Shown here: piece after piece, positions 34,174-42,337 of the stretch
Layout of the letters: each line of letters begins with the position of its first letter
How positions within the stretch are numbered: position 1 is the first letter of the stretch
Source of the DNA: Glycomyces dulcitolivorans
GTDB lineage: Bacteria; Actinomycetota; Actinomycetes; Mycobacteriales; Micromonosporaceae
Assembly: GCF_003265355.1 (NCBI RefSeq)
Contig: NZ_QFRW01000075.1
Location: forward strand, 1 to 64,000
Direction: 5' to 3'
Length of the DNA stretch: 64,000 nucleotides
Notes under the pieces: model-generated
What the model was told of the DNA's origin: nothing
Seen by the model: the letters and a program-made list of their open reading frames with translations, nothing else
Databases searched by the model: none
Program-made: the position numbers and the translations under genes

Positions 34174-35676
34174 TTACAGGTAGGGGCTCTGCGTGAGCAG
34201 GTGGCTGCGGTAGCCTTCGCCGACGCCTGGCTCCGGTGTGCCGGACCAGTCCTTGATGAGGACCGCGCCGCTGGTGCAGCCCCACGGGTTCCAGGTCCAG
34301 GCCAGGTAGCCCAGACCATTCGCGTCGGCCCAGTCGACCAGCTCCTGCATGTAGTCGAACCCGCAGTCGTCCTGGCCGAACTCGCCGAGCACGACCGGTA
34401 CCTCCTGCATCAGCGGGGCGATTTCACCGTCCCAACAGGACTCGGTCACGCACCGGTTGAAGCTGTAGGAATGCCAGGACGCGGCGATGTTGTCCAGCGG
34501 GTCCTCCGGCATGTAGGCCAGCCATTCCCGCATGTCGTTGGTCCACTCAAGCCCGCTGACCATGAGGATGTTCGTGGCACCGGTGTCGCGGACCGCGTCG
34601 ACGAGGTCCTGCATGCCGGCGACCTCGTACCCGATGCCGGCGCAGGTGCCGCCGTCGCGCAGGCACTGCCAGCCCAACGTCTTGTCCCAGTTGCTGGCCA
34701 TATCCGGGTACGGTTCGTTGAACAGGTCGAAGACGACGGCGTCGTTGCCCTTGAAGGTGTCGGCGACGCCGGCCCAGAACTGCGGGGCGTACTGCGCGTC
34801 GGGCATCGGCTTCTGGCAGGTGGCGTGCACATCGGTGCAATGCCAGTCCGGTCCTGTGGTGTAGGCGCCCCAGGTCCAGTGCAGGTCGAGGATGACGTTG
34901 AGGCCGTTGGCGACCAGGAGATCGACGTAGTCCTTGACGCCTTCCTGGTAGGCGGCGCCGCTGGGTGAGCCGTTGAGGCCGAGCCAGCACTCCTCGTTGA
35001 GCGGGAGCCGCACGGCGTGGATGTTCCAGGACTTCATGGCGTCGACGGACGCCTGGTCGACCGGGCCGGAGTCGAACAGGCCCTTGCCCTGCACGCACGC
35101 GAACTCGGCGGAGGACCGGTCCACGCCCAGCAGCCGGTACGGCTCGCCGTCCTCGGTGACGATCTGGTTGCCGGAGACGCTGAGCTGCGGCGCCGGACCG
35201 TCCGGCGGGGTGGTGGTCGGGTCCTCGCTGGGGGTGGTGGTCGGGCCTCCGGTGGGGGTCGTCGAGCCGGTGCAGGGCGTGCCGTTGAGCGCGAAGGACG
35301 CGGGCTCGGGGTTGGCGTCGCGCCATGCGCCGACGAACCCGATCGAGGTGGAGGCGCCGGTGGCCAGCGACCCGTTCCAGCTCATGCTGGTGGCGGAGAC
35401 GCCGGCGCCCGACTGGGTCCAGCCGGCGCTCCATCCCTGGGTGACCTTCTGGCCGGCGTTCGGGAAGTCGAAGGTCAATGTCCAGCCGGACATCGCATCG
35501 CCGAGGTTGGTGACGTTCACGTTGGCGTGGAACCCGCCCGGCCACTCGCTCTGCACGGTGTAGGTGACCGCGCAGCCCGAGGTGGCCGCCGATGCGGGAA
35601 GGGTCGCCGTTGCCAAGCCGCCCAGTACCAGTGCGCCGACGGCGCCGGCGACCAACAGTGTCTGACGATGTCGCAT
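34174..35676 (-). CDS. Secreted CBM2-GH5 endoglucanase (cellulase)
   Basis: The product has 500 residues. A signal peptide (1-31, ASA cleavage) is followed by a CBM2 cellulose-binding module (C35-C135, with W65, W82 and W100 among the conserved Trp), a Thr/Pro linker (136-163) and a GH5 catalytic domain. Acid/base Glu321 lies in FDLFNEPYPD and nucleophile Glu432 in VVLGEFGQDD. It would cut internal beta-1,4 bonds of cellulose or related glucan outside the cell. The ATG at 35676 has AAGGAG; an upstream in-frame extension is not part of the protein. A sigma-70-like promoter (35754-35726) and a CebR-like operator lie ahead. Confidence 0.93.
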   Translation of the reverse strand: MRHRQTLLVAGAVGALVLGGLATATLPASAATSGCAVTYTVQSEWPGGFHANVNVTNLGDAMSGWTLTFDFPNAGQKVTQGWSAGWTQSGAGVSATSMSWNGSLATGASTSIGFVGAWRDANPEPASFALNGTPCTGSTTPTGGPTTTPSEDPTTTPPDGPAPQLSVSGNQIVTEDGEPYRLLGVDRSSAEFACVQGKGLFDSGPVDQASVDAMKSWNIHAVRLPLNEECWLGLNGSPSGAAYQEGVKDYVDLLVANGLNVILDLHWTWGAYTTGPDWHCTDVHATCQKPMPDAQYAPQFWAGVADTFKGNDAVVFDLFNEPYPDMASNWDKTLGWQCLRDGGTCAGIGYEVAGMQDLVDAVRDTGATNILMVSGLEWTNDMREWLAYMPEDPLDNIAASWHSYSFNRCVTESCWDGEIAPLMQEVPVVLGEFGQDDCGFDYMQELVDWADANGLGYLAWTWNPWGCTSGAVLIKDWSGTPEPGVGEGYRSHLLTQSPYL

Positions 35677-35706
35677 TTCAGCTCCTTGATTCTCGTGAGG
35701 AATGGA

Positions 35707-35720
35707 TGGGAGCGCTTCCG
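35707..35720. promoter_or_regulatory. CebR-like operator before the GH5 cellulase
   Basis: TGGGAGCGCTTCCG matches the palindromic cellulose-regulon box TGGGAGCGCTCCCA known for CebR (LacI family) at 12 of 14 positions. It lies 31 bp before the cellulase ATG, downstream of its -10. No cebR gene is in this window. Confidence 0.6.
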
Positions 35721-35725
35721 TTCTC

Positions 35726-35754
35726 ACCTTAGTTAGGCACCCGAAGAAAGTCAA
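35726..35754 (-). promoter_or_regulatory. Sigma-70-like promoter of the GH5 cellulase
   Basis: On the minus strand TTGACT (35754-35749), 17 bp, TAAGGT (35731-35726). The initiation site would fall next to the CebR-like box, so repressor would block it. An imperfect inverted repeat AAGCAT...ATGCTT (35753-35776) overlaps the -35 edge. Confidence 0.55.
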
Positions 35755-35871
35755 GCATTCATATAGATCTATGCTTAGTGCTCAACGAGCAGCCGATCGG
35801 GCGAAATGAGCGACAGGGCAAGCAGGCGGGTAAGCAAGGCGGCCCGACAACGTACAGCGCAGGAGGCACAC

Positions 35872-37143
35872 GTGGCGCTCAGCCCGACGTGGACGAACAA
35901 ATCGACGACCAGGGGTCTGATCCTGGACGCCATCCGTGCGGCCCGCACGATCAGCCGGGTGGAGCTCGCTGCAGCGACGGGTCTTGCCGGCGCCACGATC
36001 TCCGAGCTCGTGCGGGAGCTCATCGACGACGGATTGGTGGTCGAGGCCGGCCGAGGTGCGCCGACCGGCGGCAAGCCGCGCACGCTGGTGCAGCTCGACC
36101 CCCGGGCCCGCTACAGCGTCGGAGTCCAGATGGAGCGCAACGCCTGCGTCATCGTCGTCGTCGACTTGGCCGGCCGGCCGGTGGCCCGAACTTCGTTCCA
36201 GGGTGTGGCGTCGATGCCGCCGGAGCAGGCACTGCCGATGATCGCCTCGCAGGTCGACGCCCTGCTGGCCACGGCTGCCGTCGACCGCGACCGAGTGCTG
36301 GGAGTCGGGCTGGTCAGCTACGGCCCGCAGGACCGCCGCGCGGGGGTGCTGTTGAGCCCGCAGCCCTCCGCGCCATGGCTCGAATACCCGGTCGCGGAGC
36401 GACTCGCGCAGCACCTCGGCCTGCCCGTGCTGCTCGACAACGACGCCGCGGCCGCCGCGATCGGCGAATACTGGATGGGCGCGGTCGACCCACGAAGCAC
36501 CTACGGCTGCATCTACATGGCCAGCGGGATCGGCGGCGGAATCGTGGTCGCCGGCGAGGTGTACCGAGGCAGCTCCTCCAACAGCGTAGAGCTCGGCCAT
36601 ATGTCGATCGACGTCAACGGCGACCAGTGCCCGTGCGGCAACGTCGGCTGCCTGGAGAACTACGCCGGCCCCTCAGCCCTGGTCCGGCAGGCCGCGGCCA
36701 CGCCCGCGCTGGCCGAGCGCCTGGTGCCCGACCCCGACTCCGCCGACTTCCTCACCGGGTTCGCGCGGATCGCGGCCGCCGCCGACGCCGGTGACCAGGC
36801 CGCCCGTGGCCTCATCGAGCGGTCGGCCCGCTACCTCGGTGCCGCCGCCGTCACCATGACCATCCTCTTCGATGTGGACGCGATCGTCCTGGCCGGTCCG
36901 AGCTTCGCGGCGGCGGGCTCTATCTACCCGACCGTGATCCAGGAGGAAGTGGACCGCCGCACCGTCAGCTGGCGGACGCACCCGGTGCGGGTGACGCCTT
37001 CGGTCAACGGCCCCGACGCAGCAGCGATCGGCGCAGCGGCCCTCGTGCTGCAAAGCGAGCTGACCCACGGCCGGACTCGGACCGAGGAGGGGAGGGGTGC
37101 CGGCGGCCATGCCCGACCGGCGGTCGCGGTTGCGGGTGATTAG
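35872..37143 (+). CDS. ROK-family transcriptional regulator
   Basis: The product has 423 residues. The N-terminal winged HTH (ISRVELAAATGLAGATISELVRELIDDGLVVE) is followed by the ROK sugar-kinase-like fold with LDNDAAAAAIGEYWMGA, the GIGGGIV glycine loop, the ELGHMSID motif and the zinc motif CPCGNVGCLE. This is the repressor (NagC/XylR-like) branch. The GTG at 35872 was preferred because AGGAGG lies 5 nt upstream; an earlier ATG at 35806 lacks one. It is divergent from the GH5 cellulase and ahead of the esterase and GH62 genes, so it may respond to cello- or xylo-oligosaccharide-derived sugars. Confidence 0.88.
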   Translation: MALSPTWTNKSTTRGLILDAIRAARTISRVELAAATGLAGATISELVRELIDDGLVVEAGRGAPTGGKPRTLVQLDPRARYSVGVQMERNACVIVVVDLAGRPVARTSFQGVASMPPEQALPMIASQVDALLATAAVDRDRVLGVGLVSYGPQDRRAGVLLSPQPSAPWLEYPVAERLAQHLGLPVLLDNDAAAAAIGEYWMGAVDPRSTYGCIYMASGIGGGIVVAGEVYRGSSSNSVELGHMSIDVNGDQCPCGNVGCLENYAGPSALVRQAAATPALAERLVPDPDSADFLTGFARIAAAADAGDQAARGLIERSARYLGAAAVTMTILFDVDAIVLAGPSFAAAGSIYPTVIQEEVDRRTVSWRTHPVRVTPSVNGPDAAAIGAAALVLQSELTHGRTRTEEGRGAGGHARPAVAVAGD

Positions 37144-37206
37144 CCCCGAGGACGGGGCGCAGATTCCTTGAGCCCCGGCCCGGCGGCGGAGGCCGATGCC
37201 GCCGAC

Positions 37207-37332
37207 ATGGCCTCCGACCCGCTCGGCGTGCTGACCGCGCTTCCAGTCCTGATGTGGATGCTGTACGGCGGGTACATGATCGTGATGTTCTTATCGAAGC
37301 CCAAGGCGGTCAAAGCGCCGCCCGTCGGTTAA
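37207..37332 (+). CDS. Putative 41-residue single-span membrane protein
   Basis: A short frame encodes MASDPLGVLTALPVLMWMLY, then GGYMIVMFLSKPKA and ends VKAPPVG. One strong hydrophobic helix (about 8-30) precedes a basic C-terminal tail, as in small membrane subunits. GGAGG lies somewhat far upstream of the ATG, and an in-frame TTG at 37168 is an alternative. The stop codon sits at the left edge of duplicated promoter module A. No family is recognised. Confidence 0.45.
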   Translation: MASDPLGVLTALPVLMWMLYGGYMIVMFLSKPKAVKAPPVG

Positions 37333-37480
37333 CGGTAGGTGTACCAACAAACCTCGGTCGAGTCATTGACTATACATAGAAATCTCTCTATAGTTCGAGT
37401 TGTCCGGAAAATCATCAGATGTTTCGGGGTCGGGTCGCGGCATGTGAGCGATAACTGTCTTATCGGCCGGGTCCGCTGAT
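37329..37480 (+). promoter_or_regulatory. Promoter/operator module A (copy of 38870-39024)
   Basis: It contains TTGACT (37366-37371), a 17-bp spacer and TATAGT (37389-37394), then TGTGAGCGATAACT (37443-37456), a LacI-family-like half-symmetric operator. Long stretches are identical to module B (GGTGYACCAACAAAC, ATCTCTCTATAGTTCGA, CATCAGATGTTTC). It leads to the SGNH esterase gene through a terminator-like scar. Confidence 0.75.
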
Positions 37481-37481
37481 T

Positions 37482-37564
37482 CTGCGGTGCCGGCGGCATG
37501 ACGCAGTTCCGGCTTGGGTTTTCTTGAGGCGGTGGGCGGGCTTGGTGCGAGACCGAGGCTGGAT
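37482..37564 (+). repeat. Scar homologous to the 3' end and terminator of the GH62 gene
   Basis: CTGCGGTGCCGGCGGCATGA... GGGCGGGCTTGGTGCGAGACCGAGGCTGGATC lines up with 40584-40673 (CTGCAGCGCTAGCGGCACGA... GGGCGGGCTCGGTGCGAGACCGAGCC), including the last codons of the GH62 gene and its terminator. The hairpin here is degraded (one arm mutated), which would allow read-through into the esterase gene. Confidence 0.65.
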
Positions 37565-37591
37565 CCTTACGGCCACCAGAAGCGGAAATGA

Positions 37592-38716
<1,125 letters not shown>

Positions 38717-38869
38717 CCACGGCGACGTTGCGGATGTCCCCTGAGCCGGGTGCTCAGGGGACCGACCAATGTTCGGCTTCGCCACCGCCTTGTCCGTCTC
38801 CTGCCGCGGTCGGAGATCGGTTGCAGGCCTTCGGGAAACGACCGTGAAGCCGAGACCCGACGCGGCAGT

Positions 38870-39024
38870 TTAACGCTAGGTGCACCAACAAACTTCCATC
38901 GAGCCGTTGACTACACATCGAGATCTCTCTATAGTTCGAATCGCCGGAGAATCCATCAGATGTTTCCGGCCTAGGTTGCGATATGTGAGCGATAACAGGT
39001 ATTCCCTGTACCCGCGTCCGCTGA
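38870..39024 (+). promoter_or_regulatory. Promoter/operator module B before GH62
   Basis: TTGACT (38907-38912), 17-bp spacer, TATAGT (38930-38935), and TGTGAGCGATAACA (38984-38997), close to LacI-family operators of the form TGTnAGCGnTnACA. It duplicates module A at 37329-37480 with the same internal spacing. Confidence 0.75.
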
Positions 39025-39116
39025 GAATCATCCGATGACATCCGCCGCACCCGACTGCTCGATCCTGTCCCGCTCCGCATCTCCACGACCCGACGAACTC
39101 GACTAAGGAGGCCACC

Positions 39117-40595
39117 ATGGCCTGGATGGAAACCCCCAAGAGCCGCAGGCGGATGCTCATCGGCGGAGCCGGCGTGCTCGCCGGGGCCGCCGCCGCGACC
39201 GTCCTCAACCCGTTCACCGGCTCGGCTGCAGCCGCCACGGTCGACACATCCGCCTGGTATGTGCTGGTGAATCGCGGCAGTGGGAAGGTTCTGGACGTGA
39301 GCGGTGTGTCCACTGCCGACGGGGCCCAGCTCCACCAGTGGACCCGCACGAACGCCTACAACCAGCAGTTCCAGTTCGTGGATGCCGGGGGCGGGTACTT
39401 CCGGATCAGGGCGCGGCACTCGGGGAAGGTGCTGGACGTGTCGGGCTGGTCGACCGCCGACGGTGCCGCGGTCCACCAGTGGGCCGACCACAATGGCGCC
39501 AATCAGCAGTTCCGGTTGGCCGACTCCGATAGCGGCTATGTGCGTCTGATCAATCGCAACAGCGGTAAGGCGGTCGAGGTCCAGGGCGCGGCGACCGGCG
39601 ACGGTGCCGCCGTCGTGCAGTACAGCGACTGGGGCGGCAGCAACCAGCAATGGCAGCTCGCTCGCGTCGACGGCGGCAGCGGCGCCTGCGCTCTTCCGTC
39701 GACGTACCGCTGGACATCGACGGGCCCTCTGGCGCAGCCGAGGAACGGGCAGGTCGCGCTCAAGGACTTCACCGCCGTCCGTTACAACGGCCAGTACCTC
39801 GTCTACGGGACGACGCACGACGCGGGAGACGCCTGGAACTCGGTGGTCTTCAGTCCGTTCACCAACTGGTCCGACATGGCCTCGGCCGGCCAGAACATGG
39901 TGACGAGCTTCAACCCGGTGGCCCCGACGCTGATCCACTTCGCCCCGAAGAACGTCTGGGTGATCGCCTACCAGTGGGGCTGGCCGTACAAGTTCTCCTA
40001 CCGCACGTCGACCAACCCCGCCGACCCCAACAGCTGGGGCCCGCACCAGGAGCTCTTCAACGGGGAGCTTCCCGTGAACAACCCCATCGACCAGACCCTC
40101 ATCGCCGATGACCAGAACATGTACTTGTTCTTCGCCAACGACGAAGGCCAGATCTACCGGTCCAGCATGCCCCTCGGGGACTTCCCGAGCAGCTTCGGCA
40201 CGGACTACGAGCTCGTCATGAGCGACACGAAGGCGAACCTGTTCGAGGCGGTCGAGGTCTACAAGGTCCAGGGCCAGAACCAGTACCTCATGATCGTCGA
40301 GGCCATGGGCAACCAGGGCCGGTTCTTCCGCTCGTTCACGGCCACCAGCCTGAACGGCACGTGGACACCGCAGGCCGCCACCGAGGGCAACCCGTTCGCC
40401 GGCAAGGCCAATAGCGGCGCCACGTGGACCAACGACATCAGCCACGGCGACCTGGTGCGCACCAACCCCGACCAGACCAAGACCATCGACCCCTGCAACC
40501 TGCAGTTCCTCTACCAGGGACGCGACCCCAGCTCTGACGGCATGGACTACGGCCTCCTGCCCTACCGGCCGGGTCTGCTGACCCTGCAGCGCTAG
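39117..40595 (+). CDS. Secreted CBM13-GH62 alpha-L-arabinofuranosidase
   Basis: The product has 492 residues. It has a Tat-like signal ([16 protein letters not shown], cleavage near AAA). A ricin-type lectin module (45-185) with three repeats each ending in QQF/QQW follows. The GH62 five-bladed propeller runs from CALPSTYRW (191) to the end, with base Asp217 in [28 protein letters not shown] and FEAVEVYKV (acid Glu region). GH62 enzymes remove arabinose from arabinoxylan. AAGGAGG precedes the ATG at 39117; ATG at 39126 is also possible. It has its own promoter (module B) and terminator (40635). Confidence 0.93.
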   Translation: MAWMETPKSRRRMLIGGAGVLAGAAAATVLNPFTGSAAAATVDTSAWYVLVNRGSGKVLDVSGVSTADGAQLHQWTRTNAYNQQFQFVDAGGGYFRIRARHSGKVLDVSGWSTADGAAVHQWADHNGANQQFRLADSDSGYVRLINRNSGKAVEVQGAATGDGAAVVQYSDWGGSNQQWQLARVDGGSGACALPSTYRWTSTGPLAQPRNGQVALKDFTAVRYNGQYLVYGTTHDAGDAWNSVVFSPFTNWSDMASAGQNMVTSFNPVAPTLIHFAPKNVWVIAYQWGWPYKFSYRTSTNPADPNSWGPHQELFNGELPVNNPIDQTLIADDQNMYLFFANDEGQIYRSSMPLGDFPSSFGTDYELVMSDTKANLFEAVEVYKVQGQNQYLMIVEAMGNQGRFFRSFTATSLNGTWTPQAATEGNPFAGKANSGATWTNDISHGDLVRTNPDQTKTIDPCNLQFLYQGRDPSSDGMDYGLLPYRPGLLTLQR

Positions 40596-40634
40596 CGGCA
40601 CGACGCAGGTCCGGCTCGGGTGTTCCCGAGCAAG

Positions 40635-40667
40635 CGGGCGGGCTCGGTGCGAGACCGAGCCCGCCCG
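40635..40667 (+). terminator. Terminator of the GH62 gene
   Basis: A perfect 14-bp stem (CGGGCGGGCTCGGT) with loop GCGAG lies 40 bp past the stop. A degraded copy lies at 37533-37562. Confidence 0.75.
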
Positions 40668-40871
40668 GATCGGACTCCCGCCGTCCTCCTCTCGCCAGTT
40701 CCACCCGAGGGATGAGAAGACCGGTCCGCGCGAGCGGTGAGCACGCAAGGACGGCTACCGGCCGTGCGGCCGGTAGCCATCACTTGCCGCCGGATCGAAC
40801 CGCCGGCTGAGACGCGCTCTCAGGCCGGGCTCGTCGGTCCCTCATCTGAGTGCACTCCGGGCCCGCCGCGG

Positions 40872-41618
40872 TCAGATGCTCCCGCCGCCGCCGGAGGTGT
40901 TGCTCCACCAGGCGCTGTAGGCGTTCAGGGAGTACCGTTTCGACACGCCGTTGGTCGAGGTGATCTCGAGGCCGAACTGCATGGTGTCGAAGGTGGTGTT
41001 GCGCAGGCGGCCGTTGTCCGCGGCCCACCTCCAGACCGCCGAGGCGTCGACGGTGCCGGTGTTCCGCTTCGTGGCCGGGATGAACTGCAGGACGTTCCAG
41101 CCGGGGTCGGCCTGCCAGACCGACGCGTAGAGGACGCCGCCGATCGTCACGTTGGAGGCGATCTGGGTGCCCCAGCCGCCTGCCGTCTGCCCGGACCAGT
41201 CGGTGAAGACCATGATCTCGTCCTGGTTGCCGGTCGACCAGAGGTCGCTCGTCCAGTTCCACCAGTCCCCGCCGGCGACCGGGGCTGAGGAGGTGTCGTA
41301 CCAGAAGCCCGCCGCGTTCAGCTGCGACAGCGGGATCTGGGGCCTGACCGAGGTGTTCGGGTAGGACTTGATCCCGCCGCCCGACTGGGTCGAGTCGACG
41401 TACCAGGACTTGATGCTGTTGACGTGCAGGCACTGCGGCCCGGCGTTCTCGCCCCAGATGTTGTTGTAGATCGTTGCGGGGCTCTGGGTGTAGCTGCTCC
41501 ACCGATCGCAGGAGGAGTAGACCTCGGCCTGCGCCGGCGTCGCGATGCCCAGGAGCCCGGCGATTGCGAGGACGATCAGGGCCAGTTGGCCGAGGGCCCT
41601 GCTGGTCACAGATTTCAT
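40872..41618 (-). CDS. Secreted GH12-like glucanase
   Basis: The product has 248 residues. A signal peptide (1-31, PAQA cleavage) is followed by a jelly-roll domain with IYNNIWGENAGPQCL, GGIKSYPN, GDWWNWTSDLWSTGNQDEIMVFTDWSG and FGLEITSTNG. These correspond to GH12 landmarks (NNxWG, VKSYPN, E-L/I-M region, FGxE). The candidate catalytic Glu residues are in DEIMVF and GLEITS. The assignment is by motif recognition and less certain than the other CAZymes. GH12 enzymes cut beta-1,4-glucan or xyloglucan. AGGAAAG precedes the ATG. A broken relative lies directly upstream. Confidence 0.7.
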   Translation of the reverse strand: MKSVTSRALGQLALIVLAIAGLLGIATPAQAEVYSSCDRWSSYTQSPATIYNNIWGENAGPQCLHVNSIKSWYVDSTQSGGGIKSYPNTSVRPQIPLSQLNAAGFWYDTSSAPVAGGDWWNWTSDLWSTGNQDEIMVFTDWSGQTAGGWGTQIASNVTIGGVLYASVWQADPGWNVLQFIPATKRNTGTVDASAVWRWAADNGRLRNTTFDTMQFGLEITSTNGVSKRYSLNAYSAWWSNTSGGGGSI

Positions 41619-41666
41619 CTGAACTTTCCTTCCTGTGCGGGGCCGGTCACGGGCCCGGCGGGTCTG

Positions 41667-41923
41667 CTATGTCCACAGCGAGTAGCTGTTGCAGTTGAAG
41701 TTGCGGCCTCCGGTGGAGGAGGTGATCTCGAACACGTCGCGCCCGAGCCGGTAGTTGACGTGCGGGTAGGACTTGACCCCTCCGGTGTTGGGGTGGTCGG
41801 CCCAGACGCCCCAGTTGGAGTACGAATTCGCCCAGATGGACTGGGCTCCGGCGGGGCGCCGACGGCGCCGGCGGTGGCCAGCGGTGCGGCCAGTGCTGCG
41901 GTGAGGAGCGGCCTGCGTTGCAT
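41667..41923 (-). pseudogene. Frameshifted, internally deleted GH12-like gene
   Basis: A signal peptide (MQRRPLLTAALAAPLATAGA) is in one frame. The remaining domain pieces (QSIWANSYSNWGVWADHPNT, GGVKSYPHVNY, FEITSSTGGRNFNCNSYSLW) are in another, with the break near 41845-41860. Only about 60 residues of the catalytic fold remain, joining an early strand to the C-terminal strands. It is a decayed copy of the neighbour at 40872, and both lie on one strand, so its promoter may now serve the intact gene. Confidence 0.7.
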
Positions 41924-41965
41924 GAGGCACACGCCTTTCCCAGGGGATTCGACACCGGTCGACGG

Positions 41966-41985
41966 CATTCGTAAATGTACGAATG
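41966..41985. promoter_or_regulatory. Inverted repeat upstream of the GH12-like genes
   Basis: CATTCGTA-AATG-TACGAATG, 8-bp perfect arms, lies 43 bp before the broken GH12-like gene (minus strand). The surroundings are AT-rich. Regulator unknown. Confidence 0.5.
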
Positions 41986-42174
41986 TCGATATGTATCTTG
42001 ATTAAATCATGGAACAAAGTCGATGTCTATACCGCCCGAGACCGGGAAAAATCGCCGAGCGCGGTGTCGTGGCGCGAGGCTGTGCTGACGGGTGTGCAAT
42101 GGTCGCATTGCCTTGGCGCCCTGGTGTTTGCCCAGCCTCGGAGGCGGTGTGCGGCGACCGACTGTCGGGAGGTG

Positions 42175-42218
42175 CTTAGTTCCGTAGGTTGACAAACGTG
42201 GTGATGGCTGCGTACCGT
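42175..42218 (+). promoter_or_regulatory. Promoter of the GH5-X2-CBM46 gene with shared 22-bp element
   Basis: TTGACA (42189-42194), 18-bp spacer ending CTGCG, TACCGT (42213-42218). The element CTTAGTTCCGTAGG before and over the -35 (42175-42196) matches those at 52930-52951 and 54236-54257. The -35/spacer end/-10 match the solute-binding-protein promoter. Confidence 0.65.
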
Positions 42219-42337
42219 GCTGGCAGCAGTGTTGAGAATCCACATCTCTCGATGTATTGGTCGTCATCGCCGCCTGGCACCGACTCCGATCCCCACGCCC
42301 TGACGGATTCCCACCCCTCCGACAAAGGAGTTTCGAG

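Noticed and set aside
35753-35776. AAGCAT...ATGCTT as a definite ROK operator
   Set aside because: Only the outer 6 bp are symmetric and no second copy was found near other ROK-linked genes.
37443-37456. Resemblance to the E. coli lac operator
   Set aside because: Similarity reflects the general LacI-family TGTGAGCGnTnAC pattern; no lactose genes or LacI gene occur here.
38750-38869. Second copy of the 41-residue membrane frame before module B
   Set aside because: Only a few codons before the shared TTAACG look alike; the hydrophobic helix is not present.
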